From positions 35,691 to 99,690 of the forward strand of contig JAILZP010000008.1 in NCBI GenBank assembly GCA_023512435.1: 64,000 nt of DNA, in the 5' to 3' direction. A program made the position numbers and the translations under genes. This DNA is from Peptococcaceae bacterium (GTDB taxonomy: Bacteria > Bacillota > Desulfotomaculia > Desulfotomaculales > Desulfocucumaceae). How positions within the stretch are numbered: the stretch's first letter is position 1; the number at the start of each line of letters is the position of its first letter. The notes beneath the pieces are model-generated. The model did not search any database and was not told where the DNA came from. It worked only from the letters and a program-made list of their open reading frames with translations. Positions 1 through 9,448 of the stretch are shown here, in pieces.

Positions 1-124
1 TGCCGATGGTTTCATAATGTTTCGGGTCTTCCACATGGTGCCGGTGGTTTTTATATTCCATGTGCGCCGTGGCGAGAAGTATGGCCGCCAGCAGGGAAAA
101 AACAACAACCTTCCAGAAGTCCAT
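1..124 (-). CDS. Partial small membrane-anchored or exported protein (5' end only)
   Basis: An open frame starts with ATG at 124 and runs off the left edge, so only 41 residues are visible. GAGGTG lies about 8 bases upstream of the ATG. It begins MDFWKVVVFSLLAAILLATA, one hydrophobic segment suited to a signal peptide or membrane anchor, followed by a His-rich polar stretch (HMEYKNHRHHVED). I do not recognise the family. The plus-strand frame over the same bases is judged to be a shadow. Confidence 0.5.
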   Translation of the reverse strand, partial: MDFWKVVVFSLLAAILLATAHMEYKNHRHHVEDPKHYETIG

Positions 125-267
125 CCTGCCCACCTCACTGTTCAACGGGTCAACCGGCGCGCGAGGGAACCGGGCCCATTGATCCGGTTGCATTACGCAA
201 CAATATTTTATCAGAAAACTCCCGGCCGAAAACGGTGCAGGCCAAAAAAATTTCATGCCGGGCCTTT

Positions 268-300
268 CCGGCGGACCACCGGACGAAGCCGGTCCGCCGG
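268..300 (-). terminator. Strong hairpin after the zinc-ribbon gene
   Basis: CCGGCGGACC (268-277) pairs with GGTCCGCCGG (291-300). On the minus strand it lies just past the stop of the gene at 310-528, and a T-run (complement of the A-run near 244-250) follows about 18 bases further on. It is probably a terminator, but the T-run is not directly adjacent. Confidence 0.5.
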
Positions 301-309
301 AGGCACCGT

Positions 310-528
310 CTATACCTCCCGCAGGGGGATGTAAAGCAAGGAGTGACTGCCGCAGGCCGGGCAGGTGAACAGGTGAACGCAGCCTGTGGACTCGAAGGCG
401 GCGTTGAAGTACGGGCTGTATGGCCCGAAGTAATCGGCGGCTGGTCCCCCGTCCTCCATTTCTTCACCGCAGGGGCAGTCCGGACCCGTTGTAATCAGTC
501 CGCTGCACGCGGGGCACATGGTGGCCAC
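310..528 (-). CDS. Small zinc-ribbon protein, 72 residues
   Basis: A hypothetical protein with two CPxC knuckles: CPACSG near the start and CPACGS near residue 58, with a further CPCGEE between them. Four or more cysteines could hold one zinc ion. The middle has an acidic, aromatic stretch (DYFGPYSPYFN). I chose GTG at 528 because GGAGG lies 9 bases upstream. The ATG at 537 would touch that GGAGG, and the ATG at 519 is further away. It is divergent from adhE and shares an intergenic region with it. No enzymatic motif is seen; it could be a metal chaperone or regulator, but the function is unknown. Confidence 0.55.
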   Translation of the reverse strand: MATMCPACSGLITTGPDCPCGEEMEDGGPAADYFGPYSPYFNAAFESTGCVHLFTCPACGSHSLLYIPLREV

Positions 529-664
529 TGAAATCATCCTCCGGGAAGGACTTGACGGAATGCGTTCATAGCATTCCTCCCGGCCGGCGGGCGTATGCGC
601 CGCCGGCATAACAACGGCCCGTCTGCGGAATAATGGGGATATGGAAAAGACGGGAGGTGGGGAC

Positions 665-3337
665 GTGTCCTCCGGAAAGGACGAACAACTTAATCCGGGC
701 GGATTTTCACAGATAGACCGGCTGGTTTCGTCGGCTCTCGGGGCGGCCGGGGAATTTTTGTCCTACGACCAGGAAGCGGTGGACCGGATTGTTCACGCCA
801 TGGCCCTGGCGGGGCTGGACAGGCACATGCCCCTGGCCAAAATGGCGGTGGAGGAGACCCGCCGGGGAGTGTACGAAGACAAGATCATCAAGAACATTTT
901 CGCCGCCGAATCAGTTTACCACAGCATCAAGTACAGGAAAACCGTGGGCATAATCGGGGAGAACGAGGAAGAGGACTACCTGGAGGTGGCCGAGCCGGTG
1001 GGGGTGGTGGCGGCGGTGGTCCCGGTGACCAACCCCACGTCCACCACAATTTTTAAGTCGCTGATCTGTATCAAAACCAGGAACCCGGTAATTTTCAGCT
1101 TTCATCCCGGGGCGGTGCGCTGCAGCGCCGAGGCGGCCCGGACAATGCTCGAGGCCGCACTTTCCGCCGGAGCCCCCCGGGGCTGCATTTCCTGGATCGA
1201 GAAACCTTCCATAGAGGCCACCAATTACCTGATGAGGCACCCCGGGGTTTCCCTCATCGTGGCCACCGGGGGGGCGGGCCTGGTCAGGGCGGCGTACAGC
1301 GCCGGCAAGCCGGCCCTGGGCGTGGGTCCGGGGAATGTTCCCTGCTATATCGAAAAAACCGCCAACCTCAGGCGGGCCGTCACCGACCTGGTATTGAGCA
1401 AGACCTTCGACAACGGGATGATTTGCGCCTCCGAGCAGTCGCTGATTGTGGACCGGGAGGTTGCCGGCGAGGTCACCGAGATAATGAAGGAGTTTGGGTG
1501 TTATTTTGTGGAACCGGGGGAAGCCGAGAAGCTGGGAAGGCTGTTTATCGGGGACGGCGGCGCCTGTTTCCTGAACCCGGAGGTGGTGGGGCGGTCCGCG
1601 CCGGACATTGCTTCCATGGCCGGATTTGAGGTGCCTTCCGGCACCAAAATACTGGTGGTTCCTTTATCCGGAGTGGGGCCGGATTACCCCCTTTCCATAG
1701 AAAAGCTGAGCCCGGTGCTTTCATTTTACACGGCGGAATCAACATCCGAGGGAATCAGCCTGTGTGAGAAGGTGATCGAGTTTGGGGGACTGGGTCACTC
1801 GGCGGTGATCCACTCCGAAGACGGGGAGGTGGTGGAAAAGTTCTCCCGGCGCATCAGGGCCGGCCGGATTATTGTCAATTCCCCAGCCACCCACGGGGCC
1901 ATCGGCGACCTCTACAACGTCAATGTTCCATCCTTCACCCTCGGCTGCGGGTCAATGGGCAGCAACAGCACCACCTCCAATGTCAGCGTGGACAACCTGA
2001 TCAACATCAAGAGGGTGGCCCGGAGGAGGGAAAAGATCCAGTGGTTCAGGGTTCCCGAGAGGATCTATTTCGAACACGGATCTATCAGCTATCTCAGCAA
2101 AATTCCCGGCATACAGAGGGTCTTTATTGTTACGGACCCGGTCATACTGAAGCTGGGCATGGCGGAAAAGGCGATCTACCACCTCAACAAGCGTGAAAAA
2201 CCGGTGGCGGTGGAGGTCTTCAGCCAGGTGGAGCCCGATCCCTCCCTGGATACCGTGAAAAGAGGCTGCCAGGCCATGAGGGAATTCAAGCCCGACGCCA
2301 TCATCGCCCTGGGCGGGGGATCGCCCATTGACGCCGCCAAGGCCATGTGGCTTTTTCACGAGCATCCGGAGGCGGAGTTTGAATTTTTGAGGCTCAAGTT
2401 CCTGGACATCAGGAAAAGGACGTACAAGTTCCCGAAGCTGGGGCGAAAAACAATCTTTGTGGCCATTCCCACCACCAGCGGGACCGGTTCGGAGGTGACC
2501 GCCTTTGCGGTGATCAGCGACAAGGGCAAGCACGTCAAGTACCCCCTGGCCGACTACGAGCTTACCCCGGACGTGGCCATCATCGATCCCGACCTGGCCG
2601 CAAGCATGCCCCCCCGGGTGGCGGCTGACACCGGCATGGACGTGCTTACCCACGCCCTGGAGGCCTATGTTTCGGTTATGGCCTCGGATTACACCGACGC
2701 CCTGGCCCTGAAGGCCGCGGAACTGGTGTTCAGATACCTGATCCGGTCGTACCGCAATCCGGGGGACAGGGAGGCCCGGGAAAAGATGCACTATGCCTCC
2801 TGCATCGCCGGAATGGCCTTCACCAACGCCTTTCTGGGCGTATGCCACAGCCTGGCCCACAAGCTGGGGGCGGAGTTCGGGGTTTCCCACGGGCGGGCCA
2901 ACGCCGTCCTGCTTCCCTACGTGATTGCGTACAACGCCAGCCCGCCCGCCAAGTTCGCCTCATTTCCCCAGTACGAGTATTTCAAGGCTCCCGAAAAATA
3001 CCGGGACGCAGCCTCGTATCTCGGGTTTGAGGCTTCCACCCCGAAACAGGGGGTGATATCTCTGATCAGGGCGGTCAGAAAGCTGGCGGCTGAACTGGAT
3101 ATGCCTCCGAACCTGGCCGGGCTGGGCGTCAGCGCGGACAAATTCTCCGGGATGGTGCCGTACATGGCCGAGGAGGCCTTTGACGACCAGGTCACCGGGA
3201 CCAATCCCAGGAGCCCGCTGATTTCCGAAATGGCCGATCTCTACCGCCTTGCGTACGGACCTCCCCTGAGCGGGGGCACCGGGGAAAACCTGGTGGACCC
3301 GGACTTACTCTCCGCTCTATGTTGCATAACAAAATAA
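665..3337 (+). CDS. adhE: Bifunctional acetaldehyde/alcohol dehydrogenase AdhE
   Basis: Reduces acetyl-CoA to acetaldehyde and then ethanol with NADH, or runs in reverse; a cytoplasmic fermentative enzyme that family members assemble into spirosomes. The N-terminal half (about residues 15-440) is a CoA-acylating aldehyde dehydrogenase with its catalytic Cys in [10 protein letters not shown] (about residue 254). The C-terminal half (about 455-890) is an iron-dependent alcohol dehydrogenase with [14 protein letters not shown] for NAD and the metal-binding histidines in [11 protein letters not shown]. At 890 residues it is full length. GTG at 665 is preferred because GGAGG stands 7 bases before it; the in-frame ATG at 641 has no good ribosome site. 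It is a single gene, ended by a hairpin shared with the convergent spoVT. Confidence 0.93.
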   Translation: MSSGKDEQLNPGGFSQIDRLVSSALGAAGEFLSYDQEAVDRIVHAMALAGLDRHMPLAKMAVEETRRGVYEDKIIKNIFAAESVYHSIKYRKTVGIIGENEEEDYLEVAEPVGVVAAVVPVTNPTSTTIFKSLICIKTRNPVIFSFHPGAVRCSAEAARTMLEAALSAGAPRGCISWIEKPSIEATNYLMRHPGVSLIVATGGAGLVRAAYSAGKPALGVGPGNVPCYIEKTANLRRAVTDLVLSKTFDNGMICASEQSLIVDREVAGEVTEIMKEFGCYFVEPGEAEKLGRLFIGDGGACFLNPEVVGRSAPDIASMAGFEVPSGTKILVVPLSGVGPDYPLSIEKLSPVLSFYTAESTSEGISLCEKVIEFGGLGHSAVIHSEDGEVVEKFSRRIRAGRIIVNSPATHGAIGDLYNVNVPSFTLGCGSMGSNSTTSNVSVDNLINIKRVARRREKIQWFRVPERIYFEHGSISYLSKIPGIQRVFIVTDPVILKLGMAEKAIYHLNKREKPVAVEVFSQVEPDPSLDTVKRGCQAMREFKPDAIIALGGGSPIDAAKAMWLFHEHPEAEFEFLRLKFLDIRKRTYKFPKLGRKTIFVAIPTTSGTGSEVTAFAVISDKGKHVKYPLADYELTPDVAIIDPDLAASMPPRVAADTGMDVLTHALEAYVSVMASDYTDALALKAAELVFRYLIRSYRNPGDREAREKMHYASCIAGMAFTNAFLGVCHSLAHKLGAEFGVSHGRANAVLLPYVIAYNASPPAKFASFPQYEYFKAPEKYRDAASYLGFEASTPKQGVISLIRAVRKLAAELDMPPNLAGLGVSADKFSGMVPYMAEEAFDDQVTGTNPRSPLISEMADLYRLAYGPPLSGGTGENLVDPDLLSALCCITK

Positions 3338-3360
3338 ATCCCCTGATCAAGGGGATTTTT
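3336..3360. terminator. Bidirectional terminator between adhE and spoVT
   Basis: AAATCCCC (3336-3343) pairs perfectly with GGGGATTT (3351-3358) around a 7-base loop. T-runs follow on both strands. It overlaps the adhE stop codon and ends both convergent genes. Confidence 0.85.
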
Positions 3361-3401
3361 GTTGTCCGACCTTTGACTTCCGTGTACCCGGTTCCGGTTC
3401 T

Positions 3402-3938
3402 TTATTGTTCCATTTGCCTGGCCAGAAACCCGGCGGCGGTTTCCGCCAGTTTTGCTTCCAAATTGGTCATCTGGACTTTTTCCCTGGATGCTATGATTAC
3501 CGTTCCGATGGAGGTTCCTTCGGAGATGATGGGGGCAATGACAGCGTTCTCAAAGGTGGATCTCTGGTCTTCGGTTATTGCCACCGGAGCGGAGAAAACC
3601 TCGGCCTTTTTGTTTTCCATTACCTCTTCCACGGCGCTGCTGACGGTCTGGTTCATCAGATCCTTGACGTTTTTGCCCGCCACCGCCACCACGCTGTCCT
3701 TGTCGGTAATAATCGCCGCGTGACCCAGGGCTTCGTTGAGAGATTCGGCGTATTCCTGGGCGAACTGCCCCAGTTCGTTGATCGGGGAGTATTTCTTCAG
3801 CATTATCTGTCCGGCCCTGTCGACATATATCTCCAGCGGGTCCCCGTTGCGTATCTTCAAGGTCCTGCGAAGTTCTTTAGGAATGACCACCCTGCCCAGG
3901 TCATCTATTCTCCGTACGATACCGGTCGCCTTGGCCAA
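3402..3938 (-). CDS. spoVT: Stage V sporulation transcription factor SpoVT
   Basis: A DNA-binding regulator of late forespore genes. Residues 1-50 form the AbrB-type swapped-hairpin DNA-binding domain (ATGIVRRIDDLGRVVIPKEL), and residues 55-178 the GAF-like ligand-sensing domain (ENAVIAPIISEGTSIGTVII). Its 178 residues match the Bacillus subtilis protein. The start is TTG at 3938, with GGAGGTG 7-9 bases upstream. It is monocistronic. The upstream minus-strand region is AT-rich, as expected for a forespore promoter, but I could not assign one with confidence. Confidence 0.93.
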   Translation of the reverse strand: MAKATGIVRRIDDLGRVVIPKELRRTLKIRNGDPLEIYVDRAGQIMLKKYSPINELGQFAQEYAESLNEALGHAAIITDKDSVVAVAGKNVKDLMNQTVSSAVEEVMENKKAEVFSAPVAITEDQRSTFENAVIAPIISEGTSIGTVIIASREKVQMTNLEAKLAETAAGFLARQMEQ

Positions 3939-4245
3939 CGAGTTTCACCTCCTTGTTGTTGGTTAAACTTATCGTTCCTTTTTTTTAAAAAAATATGCCA
4001 TAGAAGGTATAAGCAGAATAAGTAAAATATCCCAGGGACAAGGCGTCCGGGCAGCGGGCAGGCGCAACGGCCCGCCTCAACCCGGAACCGCATTTTACCC
4101 GCACCGGACCTCCATCCCGGGCATCTTACCATATTATGGTAATTGTTTAAATATAGTCGAGAATGCAGGAATATATCATTAATATATCGAAAAAGAAAAC
4201 TTTATTTAATCTCCAAAGCCCGGCAGGTAAAAGGAGGGACGGCGC
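3939..4245. other. Intergenic region between spoVT and the XrtG locus
   Basis: About 307 bases between divergent genes. Both ends are AT-rich, as expected of promoters: near 3965-4025 for spoVT, and near 4141-4200 for the plus-strand operon, where TTGTTT and TATCAT-like boxes occur with poor spacing. The centre is GC-rich with C/G runs. I found no convincing gene or RNA motif. Confidence 0.4.
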
Positions 4246-4731
4246 GTGACCGGCAGGTTCGGAAGATCCCTTTTCGGTTTTAATCCCGGCCAGGTCATAA
4301 ATGAGATCCAGCGTATCGAGGGTGAACATCAGCAAAGGATCAGCGCCCTGCAGGCGGAAATAGAGGCCGCCAGGGCGGAGTTGGCAAAGCTGGAGGAAAA
4401 GTCCTCGGAACTGCAAAAAAAATTGAACGAGTACGCTGAACGTGAGCACATGATCGCGGAGGTTTTGCTCAAGGCCCAGAAAAACGCCCGGAGAATGGAA
4501 GACGAGGCCAGGGAGAGGGCCCGCACGATGCTTCAGAAATCCGAGGAGGAGTTAAAGGTAAAGCTTCATGAGCTGGAATTGTTAAAGGCCAAGGTTGAAC
4601 GTTTCAGGGAGGAATTCAGGGGAATGCTGGACGAGTACAGGCTTTCCCTCGAAACAATGAAAGTGCCGTCCGGGGAAGCGCCTTTTGCGCCGACACTGGT
4701 TGTGGTGGAAAAAAGCAGGGAACGTTCGTGA
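4246..4731 (+). CDS. DivIVA-like coiled-coil protein, first gene of the XrtG locus
   Basis: 161 residues. A short basic, aromatic N-terminus (GRSLFGFNPGQVINEIQRIE) resembles the membrane-curvature-binding start of DivIVA/GpsB proteins. It is followed by a long heptad-rich coiled coil (about residues 25-140: EEKSSELQKKLNEYAERE and similar). DivIVA proteins mark poles and septa and recruit other factors; a scaffolding role for the surface machinery downstream is inference. GTG at 4246 follows AAGGAGGG by 8 bases. The next gene starts 44 bases later and itself opens with a coiled coil, which suggests interaction. Confidence 0.6.
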   Translation: MTGRFGRSLFGFNPGQVINEIQRIEGEHQQRISALQAEIEAARAELAKLEEKSSELQKKLNEYAEREHMIAEVLLKAQKNARRMEDEARERARTMLQKSEEELKVKLHELELLKAKVERFREEFRGMLDEYRLSLETMKVPSGEAPFAPTLVVVEKSRERS

Positions 4732-4775
4732 AGTGATGATTTTTCCTAAAGGGGAAGATCGCCATTAACAGGGAT

Positions 4776-7700
4776 GTGCAAGAGGATAACGAAATTGTCC
4801 GGATCGCGCAACTTGAGGAAGAGCTGCAGAAATTATTGCGTTTAAAGGAGCTGAAGGACCGGGAAGTCAAGGAACTGGCCCTTAAGGTCGAAATTAAAAA
4901 AAACGATCTCGAAAATGCCGAACTGGCACTGGAGGAAAGCATAAGAATAGCCGGGGACACCGAAAACAACGCCCGGCTGGAGGCCCGGCGCCTGCTGGCG
5001 GAGGCCGAGGCCGTCGCGGCCGCCAGGAATGCCCAGGCGCGCAATATCGAGAAGGAAATGGCCGATCTGATCGGCGAGTTGAATTATTACAACCAATTAC
5101 TAAACACCGGCAATGCCGGCAAGGAGAAGAAGGTTCAACCTTCTCCGCCCGGTGACAGTAATATACACGATGTGCACGTCAAGGTTAAAGACCTGAAGCT
5201 AAGCTATTCCTCCATATACACCATAAAGCTGGTTTCTTTTATCAATGCCCGGCACTTCGTATCGTTCGGGAATAAGCCGGGCCCAATTCACGCCCATTCC
5301 TGGCAAATACAGATAGAGGTCAGGGTTCCCGCCGAAAGTACGGAACTGGTGGCCTTTGCCAAAATTTTTGAGGCCGTGAAGTCCGTTCTGGAGCCCTTCG
5401 AGGATGTCATATTGAATTATGTCCATCCTTTCAACAAGATACAGCCAACCACCGAGAATATCGCCCTGTACCTTTTCAACCGGCTGGAAGACGCCTTGCA
5501 GCCGATGGGCCTCAGTCTTGGAAAAATTGTCGCCTGGGAAACGCCCACCAGGGGAATCATGGTGGAGAGCCGCTATCCGGGAATAGATGCCTTAATCGAG
5601 AAGGGAGGACATGGGGAAGAAGTTTTTCCTCCTGTGAAGGAAGTTGCGGCTGCGGAAGACAGTCAAAAGGACCAATATGAATTCGACGGGGAACCCGTAT
5701 CCGGCCGGGGCGAAGCGCCGGCCCGTACTTTGCCCGAAAAAGAGGCGGGGGCGGCCGGGCCGCGCGGTTACTCATTCAGCCGTTACGCCGTTTCCTTTGC
5801 CGTAATCGCCGTTATCGCGTTCATTTCATATTACTCTGTTATGTTCCCGCCCGCGGAGAGGCATTACCCCTGGGGGTCGGATGCCTGGGGCCACCTGTTC
5901 AAGGCCGAGTACCTGTACAACGAAATTTTAAAAGGCAATTACTACCCCCAGTTCACCGAATACTGGTACAACGGCAGCCAGCCCTTCCGGTACTGGCCGC
6001 CCCTGCCGTATTACGTGCTGGCCCTGCTGCGGGCCTTCACCGGCGATATTTTCATCGCCGGAAACTACTTTGTCGTACTTTGCGCATTTTTCGGGGGGCT
6101 GTCATGGCTTTTCCTGGCCGGGCGGATGGGGCTGTGGCCCGCCACCCTGGCCGGAGCCGTCTGGGTGGTCTGGCAGGACAACGTCCGGGTGGCCTTTGCC
6201 GAGGGTAACCTGCCCCGGGTGCTGGCCACGGCCCTGCTGCCCCTGATTTTCGTCTCGTTCCTGAATATCCTGGAAAAAAGAAAGTCCATTGCTGCTGTCT
6301 TTTTCAGCGTCGCCCTGATTCACCTGGCGGTCGTCTGCCATGCCATGGTAGCCGCGGCCTATTTCATTTGCATGTGGTGGTTCGCCTTTTTTCTCTGGTG
6401 TTTTCGCGGCTGCGGGTTTAAGGATGTGGTCAGGGGAGTGCTGGTGCTGGCCGGCGGAATCGCCACCGCCTCATGGTGGCTTTTGCCCGGTTTGACCGGG
6501 GGGATTGCCCAGTCAGATCCGGAAGCGGTGAAGGCCTTCATACAGTTTGTTCCGGCTGCGGTTTCCTTCGACCCGCTTTACCGTTTCGCAAACCGGGAGA
6601 CATTTTACTGGGGCGCCGGCATCCTTATTGCGCTGGCGGCCACCTTTTTGAAATTCAGGTCGAAGCCGCCCTGGGCCAAAAGCCTGGCTGTCTGCGGCAT
6701 TTTTCTGATATTGATTACTTTCCCGGCCATGCGTCTTTTTTACGCAACCCTCCCCCTGAGCCACCTGATCTGGCCGCTGCGTTTCACCAGTTTTGCCGCT
6801 TTGGCCGTTTTGGCCCCGGCCCTTACCTTCAACCCGCCTGACATGCGGCGGGGCCTTTTAAAATCCAGGTATGCCGCCTGCTTGCTGATAGCCGGGATAT
6901 TTGGGGTTCTTTTTACAGACAGCATCGTTTCGTTGCGGCTGCTGGCCCATACCGGGGAAAAGTCCTTCAAATTGATTCAGGCCTCGGAGGCTTTGAAAAG
7001 CAAGCCGGGGTGGCGGGTGGCCACCATCGACCTGAGCCGGCTGGGATCGGCCCCTTCTTTTTTATTGTCGTACATGGCCGGACTGGAGCAGGTTTTCGGC
7101 TGGGCCTGGCAGGGGGCGGTCACATCCGCCAACATTATACTGATCAATACCGGCCTTGAAACGCAGTACTACCCGTTCCTGTTCCGGTCCTGCATTTACC
7201 TCGGAGCGACGGACCTGCTGGTGAAAGACGACGTGGTTGAAAACCCGGAGGCCTTCGGCAACGCCGCCGCCGGGGCCGGTTACCGGCGCTTGTACGAAGC
7301 CGGCGGGATCAGCATCTGGCACGGCTTTGACCAGCCGTACCTGGTTGAGAAAAGTTACAGGGGCCTGGCGGTGGGGAAGTTCGCCGGCATTTTGGCCCTG
7401 CAGTTCCCGGAACTGGAGATGGCCGCCTCCAGGTACATTGACGATTACCCCCTGGAGTACTATAAAAAATACCCGGTGGTGATCTTTACCGGGGCTGAGT
7501 ACCGGTCCAAGACAAAAGCCGAGGAAATAGCGGCCGGCTATGCCGCTTCCGGGGGGCGGGTCATCGTTGATCTGGCCGGCATGCCCCAAAGCGTTTTGTC
7601 GAGACGGCCGGAGTTTCTGGGAGTCGGCGGCGAGGCGGTTATGCTGAGAGGGCCGCTTTCCGTTTACGGCCGGGGCAGAAATATCCCGCTGCAGCCGTTT

Positions 7701-8255
7701 TCGGACAAAATACCGGTCTGGAATGCGTACGTACCCCTTTTGCTGGACGAAGTGGAGCTGGAGTTCACCTATTACGGGAACCAGGCCCCGGTTTTCGGTT
7801 ACAAAAAGGTGGCGGGGGCGAAGGTGGGCTTTTTGGGCGGCAACATCGTCTATCACGCCTTTCTCACCGGCGACCGGGCTGCCCTGAACCTGATGGCCGA
7901 TATCCTGGGCCTGAGAACAGACTACACGGCGGGGCGGATCATACCGCTGACCCATTACCGTGCCAATGAACGGGGTTATGTGATGGGCTGCCGGGCCGAA
8001 CGCGACATTGAGGTTATCGTGCCGGTGGCGGCCATGGACGGGATAAAGGTGGAACTGGACGGGGCGCCCGTGTCCGTTGGCCGGTTTGAGAATCTGCTGC
8101 TGCTTAACCTTCCAGCCGGCAGCCACGAGATTGTTATAACCCTGGAAAAGACGCCGGTTTATTTGTGGGGGATGATTATATCCGCAGTTTCGGCGGCTTT
8201 AATCCTGGCCGCCGTGCTGATTCCCCCAAGGAGAACGGATGGTGGCCAGTCATGA
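4776..8255 (+). CDS. Coiled-coil / 6-pyruvoyl-tetrahydropterin-synthase-like / polytopic membrane fusion of the XrtG locus
   Basis: 1159 residues in three parts. Residues 1-110 are coiled coil. Residues about 140-265 are a 6-pyruvoyl-tetrahydropterin-synthase/QueD-like domain that keeps the zinc histidines (ARHF H160; HAHSW H172 and H174) and PTTEN, but has no Cys where the catalytic Cys is expected. From about residue 334 comes a large multi-span membrane part with long outside loops, of the pterin-synthase-related membrane family, ending with a last membrane helix near 1135. As I recall, pterin-synthase-like domains accompany XrtG and its glycosyltransferase in Gram-positive bacteria, so a surface-assembly role is likely rather than pterin synthesis. 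The GTG at 4776 has a weak ribosome site; an ATT at 4764 behind AAAGGGG is an alternative. The stop overlaps the xrtG start (ATGA). Confidence 0.75.
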   Translation: MQEDNEIVRIAQLEEELQKLLRLKELKDREVKELALKVEIKKNDLENAELALEESIRIAGDTENNARLEARRLLAEAEAVAAARNAQARNIEKEMADLIGELNYYNQLLNTGNAGKEKKVQPSPPGDSNIHDVHVKVKDLKLSYSSIYTIKLVSFINARHFVSFGNKPGPIHAHSWQIQIEVRVPAESTELVAFAKIFEAVKSVLEPFEDVILNYVHPFNKIQPTTENIALYLFNRLEDALQPMGLSLGKIVAWETPTRGIMVESRYPGIDALIEKGGHGEEVFPPVKEVAAAEDSQKDQYEFDGEPVSGRGEAPARTLPEKEAGAAGPRGYSFSRYAVSFAVIAVIAFISYYSVMFPPAERHYPWGSDAWGHLFKAEYLYNEILKGNYYPQFTEYWYNGSQPFRYWPPLPYYVLALLRAFTGDIFIAGNYFVVLCAFFGGLSWLFLAGRMGLWPATLAGAVWVVWQDNVRVAFAEGNLPRVLATALLPLIFVSFLNILEKRKSIAAVFFSVALIHLAVVCHAMVAAAYFICMWWFAFFLWCFRGCGFKDVVRGVLVLAGGIATASWWLLPGLTGGIAQSDPEAVKAFIQFVPAAVSFDPLYRFANRETFYWGAGILIALAATFLKFRSKPPWAKSLAVCGIFLILITFPAMRLFYATLPLSHLIWPLRFTSFAALAVLAPALTFNPPDMRRGLLKSRYAACLLIAGIFGVLFTDSIVSLRLLAHTGEKSFKLIQASEALKSKPGWRVATIDLSRLGSAPSFLLSYMAGLEQVFGWAWQGAVTSANIILINTGLETQYYPFLFRSCIYLGATDLLVKDDVVENPEAFGNAAAGAGYRRLYEAGGISIWHGFDQPYLVEKSYRGLAVGKFAGILALQFPELEMAASRYIDDYPLEYYKKYPVVIFTGAEYRSKTKAEEIAAGYAASGGRVIVDLAGMPQSVLSRRPEFLGVGGEAVMLRGPLSVYGRGRNIPLQPFSDKIPVWNAYVPLLLDEVELEFTYYGNQAPVFGYKKVAGAKVGFLGGNIVYHAFLTGDRAALNLMADILGLRTDYTAGRIIPLTHYRANERGYVMGCRAERDIEVIVPVAAMDGIKVELDGAPVSVGRFENLLLLNLPAGSHEIVITLEKTPVYLWGMIISAVSAALILAAVLIPPRRTDGGQS

Positions 8256-9448
8256 GAAAATATTTTGGCCTGCCTCTTTGTTTGACAGTTATTGTCGTCT
8301 TGTTGCCTTTTTTTGTGCCCGGCCGTTCGTGGGCGGGACCCGGTTTTAGGCTGGACGGCCGCTTTGAGGACTGGGAGGGGCGGGCATTTTTATCCGACCG
8401 GCAGGGGGACGCCCGCCGGGAAGAGGATCTGAAAAGTGTTTTTTGGGGAACCAACGAAAACGATCACCGGCTGTATTTCATGGTCGAAAGGCATGATCCG
8501 GCCGATGCGGGAAGCGTTTTAACCTGCCGGATCTATTTCGACATCAACGGGAACGGAGGCTATGAAGACGGAACGGACAGTTTTGCCGAACTGAACTACA
8601 GGCCCGGGAATGCGGGGGAGGTGGAGGTCACCCTTTACTCCGCTTCCGGAAGACTGCTGGCAACTTACGGCGGAAACTGGGGAGAAGCATCCGGGGAGGG
8701 AGGCCGGCGGTTTGAGTTTTTTATCCCAATGGGTGAATTAAAAATATTCCCGGCTCAACCCGTGAGGTTTTACCTCGCCGGCGCGGGCGGGGGCGACCGG
8801 CTGCCGGACCGGGGCGACAACCAGTGGAGGCCCTTTCCGTTGGAGGTTAAAGACACCGCGATGCTTGTCGCCGCCTCAGTGTTCTGGCTGGCCGGGGCGG
8901 TTTTTTTGCGCCGCCACAGGATTTGGATCTTTTATTATGTCTGGGGCGCCGTGGGTTTTACTTTTCTCTTAATCCTGTTCCTGCGCGGTTCTTTGGTGGA
9001 ATACCAGATGGAGCGCCTGACCGGAGCGATCCTGCACCGGCTTTTAAGCTGCCTGGACATAATGACATTTATCTACGACAGGGCGCCCGGGACGATCCTG
9101 GTGCTCATCGATCTGGAAAACAGCTGGACCACCGTCGATATCGACATAGAGAGTTCGGGTCTCCTTGAGGCGTGCATATTTCTGGGGCTGCTCCTTTTTT
9201 ACCCGCCCTACCGCCCGGCCGTCAAAGTGTTGTTTTCCCTGGCCGGGTTGATTTCCATATACGCCGTCAACATCCTGCGCCTGATGTTGATCATAACCGT
9301 CATTCACCGGGGCGGCCGGGACATGATTTTCATAGCCCATACGATCCTGGGCCGCCTGTTTTTTTTCGTGCTGATTGTCGTCATCTACTGGTATGTTTTC
9401 ACCAGGCCCTCGCTGTTAAGGGCCAGGAGGAAGGTGGAAAATGCTTGA
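8252..9448 (+). CDS. xrtG: Exosortase-family protein XrtG with an extracytoplasmic N-terminal domain
   Basis: 398 residues from ATG 8252, which overlaps the previous stop; GGTGG lies 6 bases upstream. Residues 4-24 are a signal or anchor segment. Residues about 30-197 form a secreted beta-rich domain opening with LDGRFEDWEG, containing a calcium-loop-like stretch rich in D, N and G near 97-109. A membrane helix (about 202-220) then ends in RRHR. The rest is an exosortase-like polytopic core: ESSGLLEAC (300-308), NILR (R343) and AHTILGR (H363). Exosortases are integral membrane transpeptidases that cleave C-terminal sorting tails using a Cys-Arg-His triad. Here the residue before SG, usually Cys, is Ser301; the nearest Cys is 308. 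The glycosyltransferase gene overlaps its end by 8 bases. Confidence 0.82.
   Translation: MRKYFGLPLCLTVIVVLLPFFVPGRSWAGPGFRLDGRFEDWEGRAFLSDRQGDARREEDLKSVFWGTNENDHRLYFMVERHDPADAGSVLTCRIYFDINGNGGYEDGTDSFAELNYRPGNAGEVEVTLYSASGRLLATYGGNWGEASGEGGRRFEFFIPMGELKIFPAQPVRFYLAGAGGGDRLPDRGDNQWRPFPLEVKDTAMLVAASVFWLAGAVFLRRHRIWIFYYVWGAVGFTFLLILFLRGSLVEYQMERLTGAILHRLLSCLDIMTFIYDRAPGTILVLIDLENSWTTVDIDIESSGLLEACIFLGLLLFYPPYRPAVKVLFSLAGLISIYAVNILRLMLIITVIHRGGRDMIFIAHTILGRLFFFVLIVVIYWYVFTRPSLLRARRKVENA

Noticed and set aside
17..334. A 105-residue plus-strand frame at the left end
   Set aside because: The minus strand has a better frame (from 124) with a ribosome site and a signal-peptide-like start; the plus frame also runs over a terminator hairpin.
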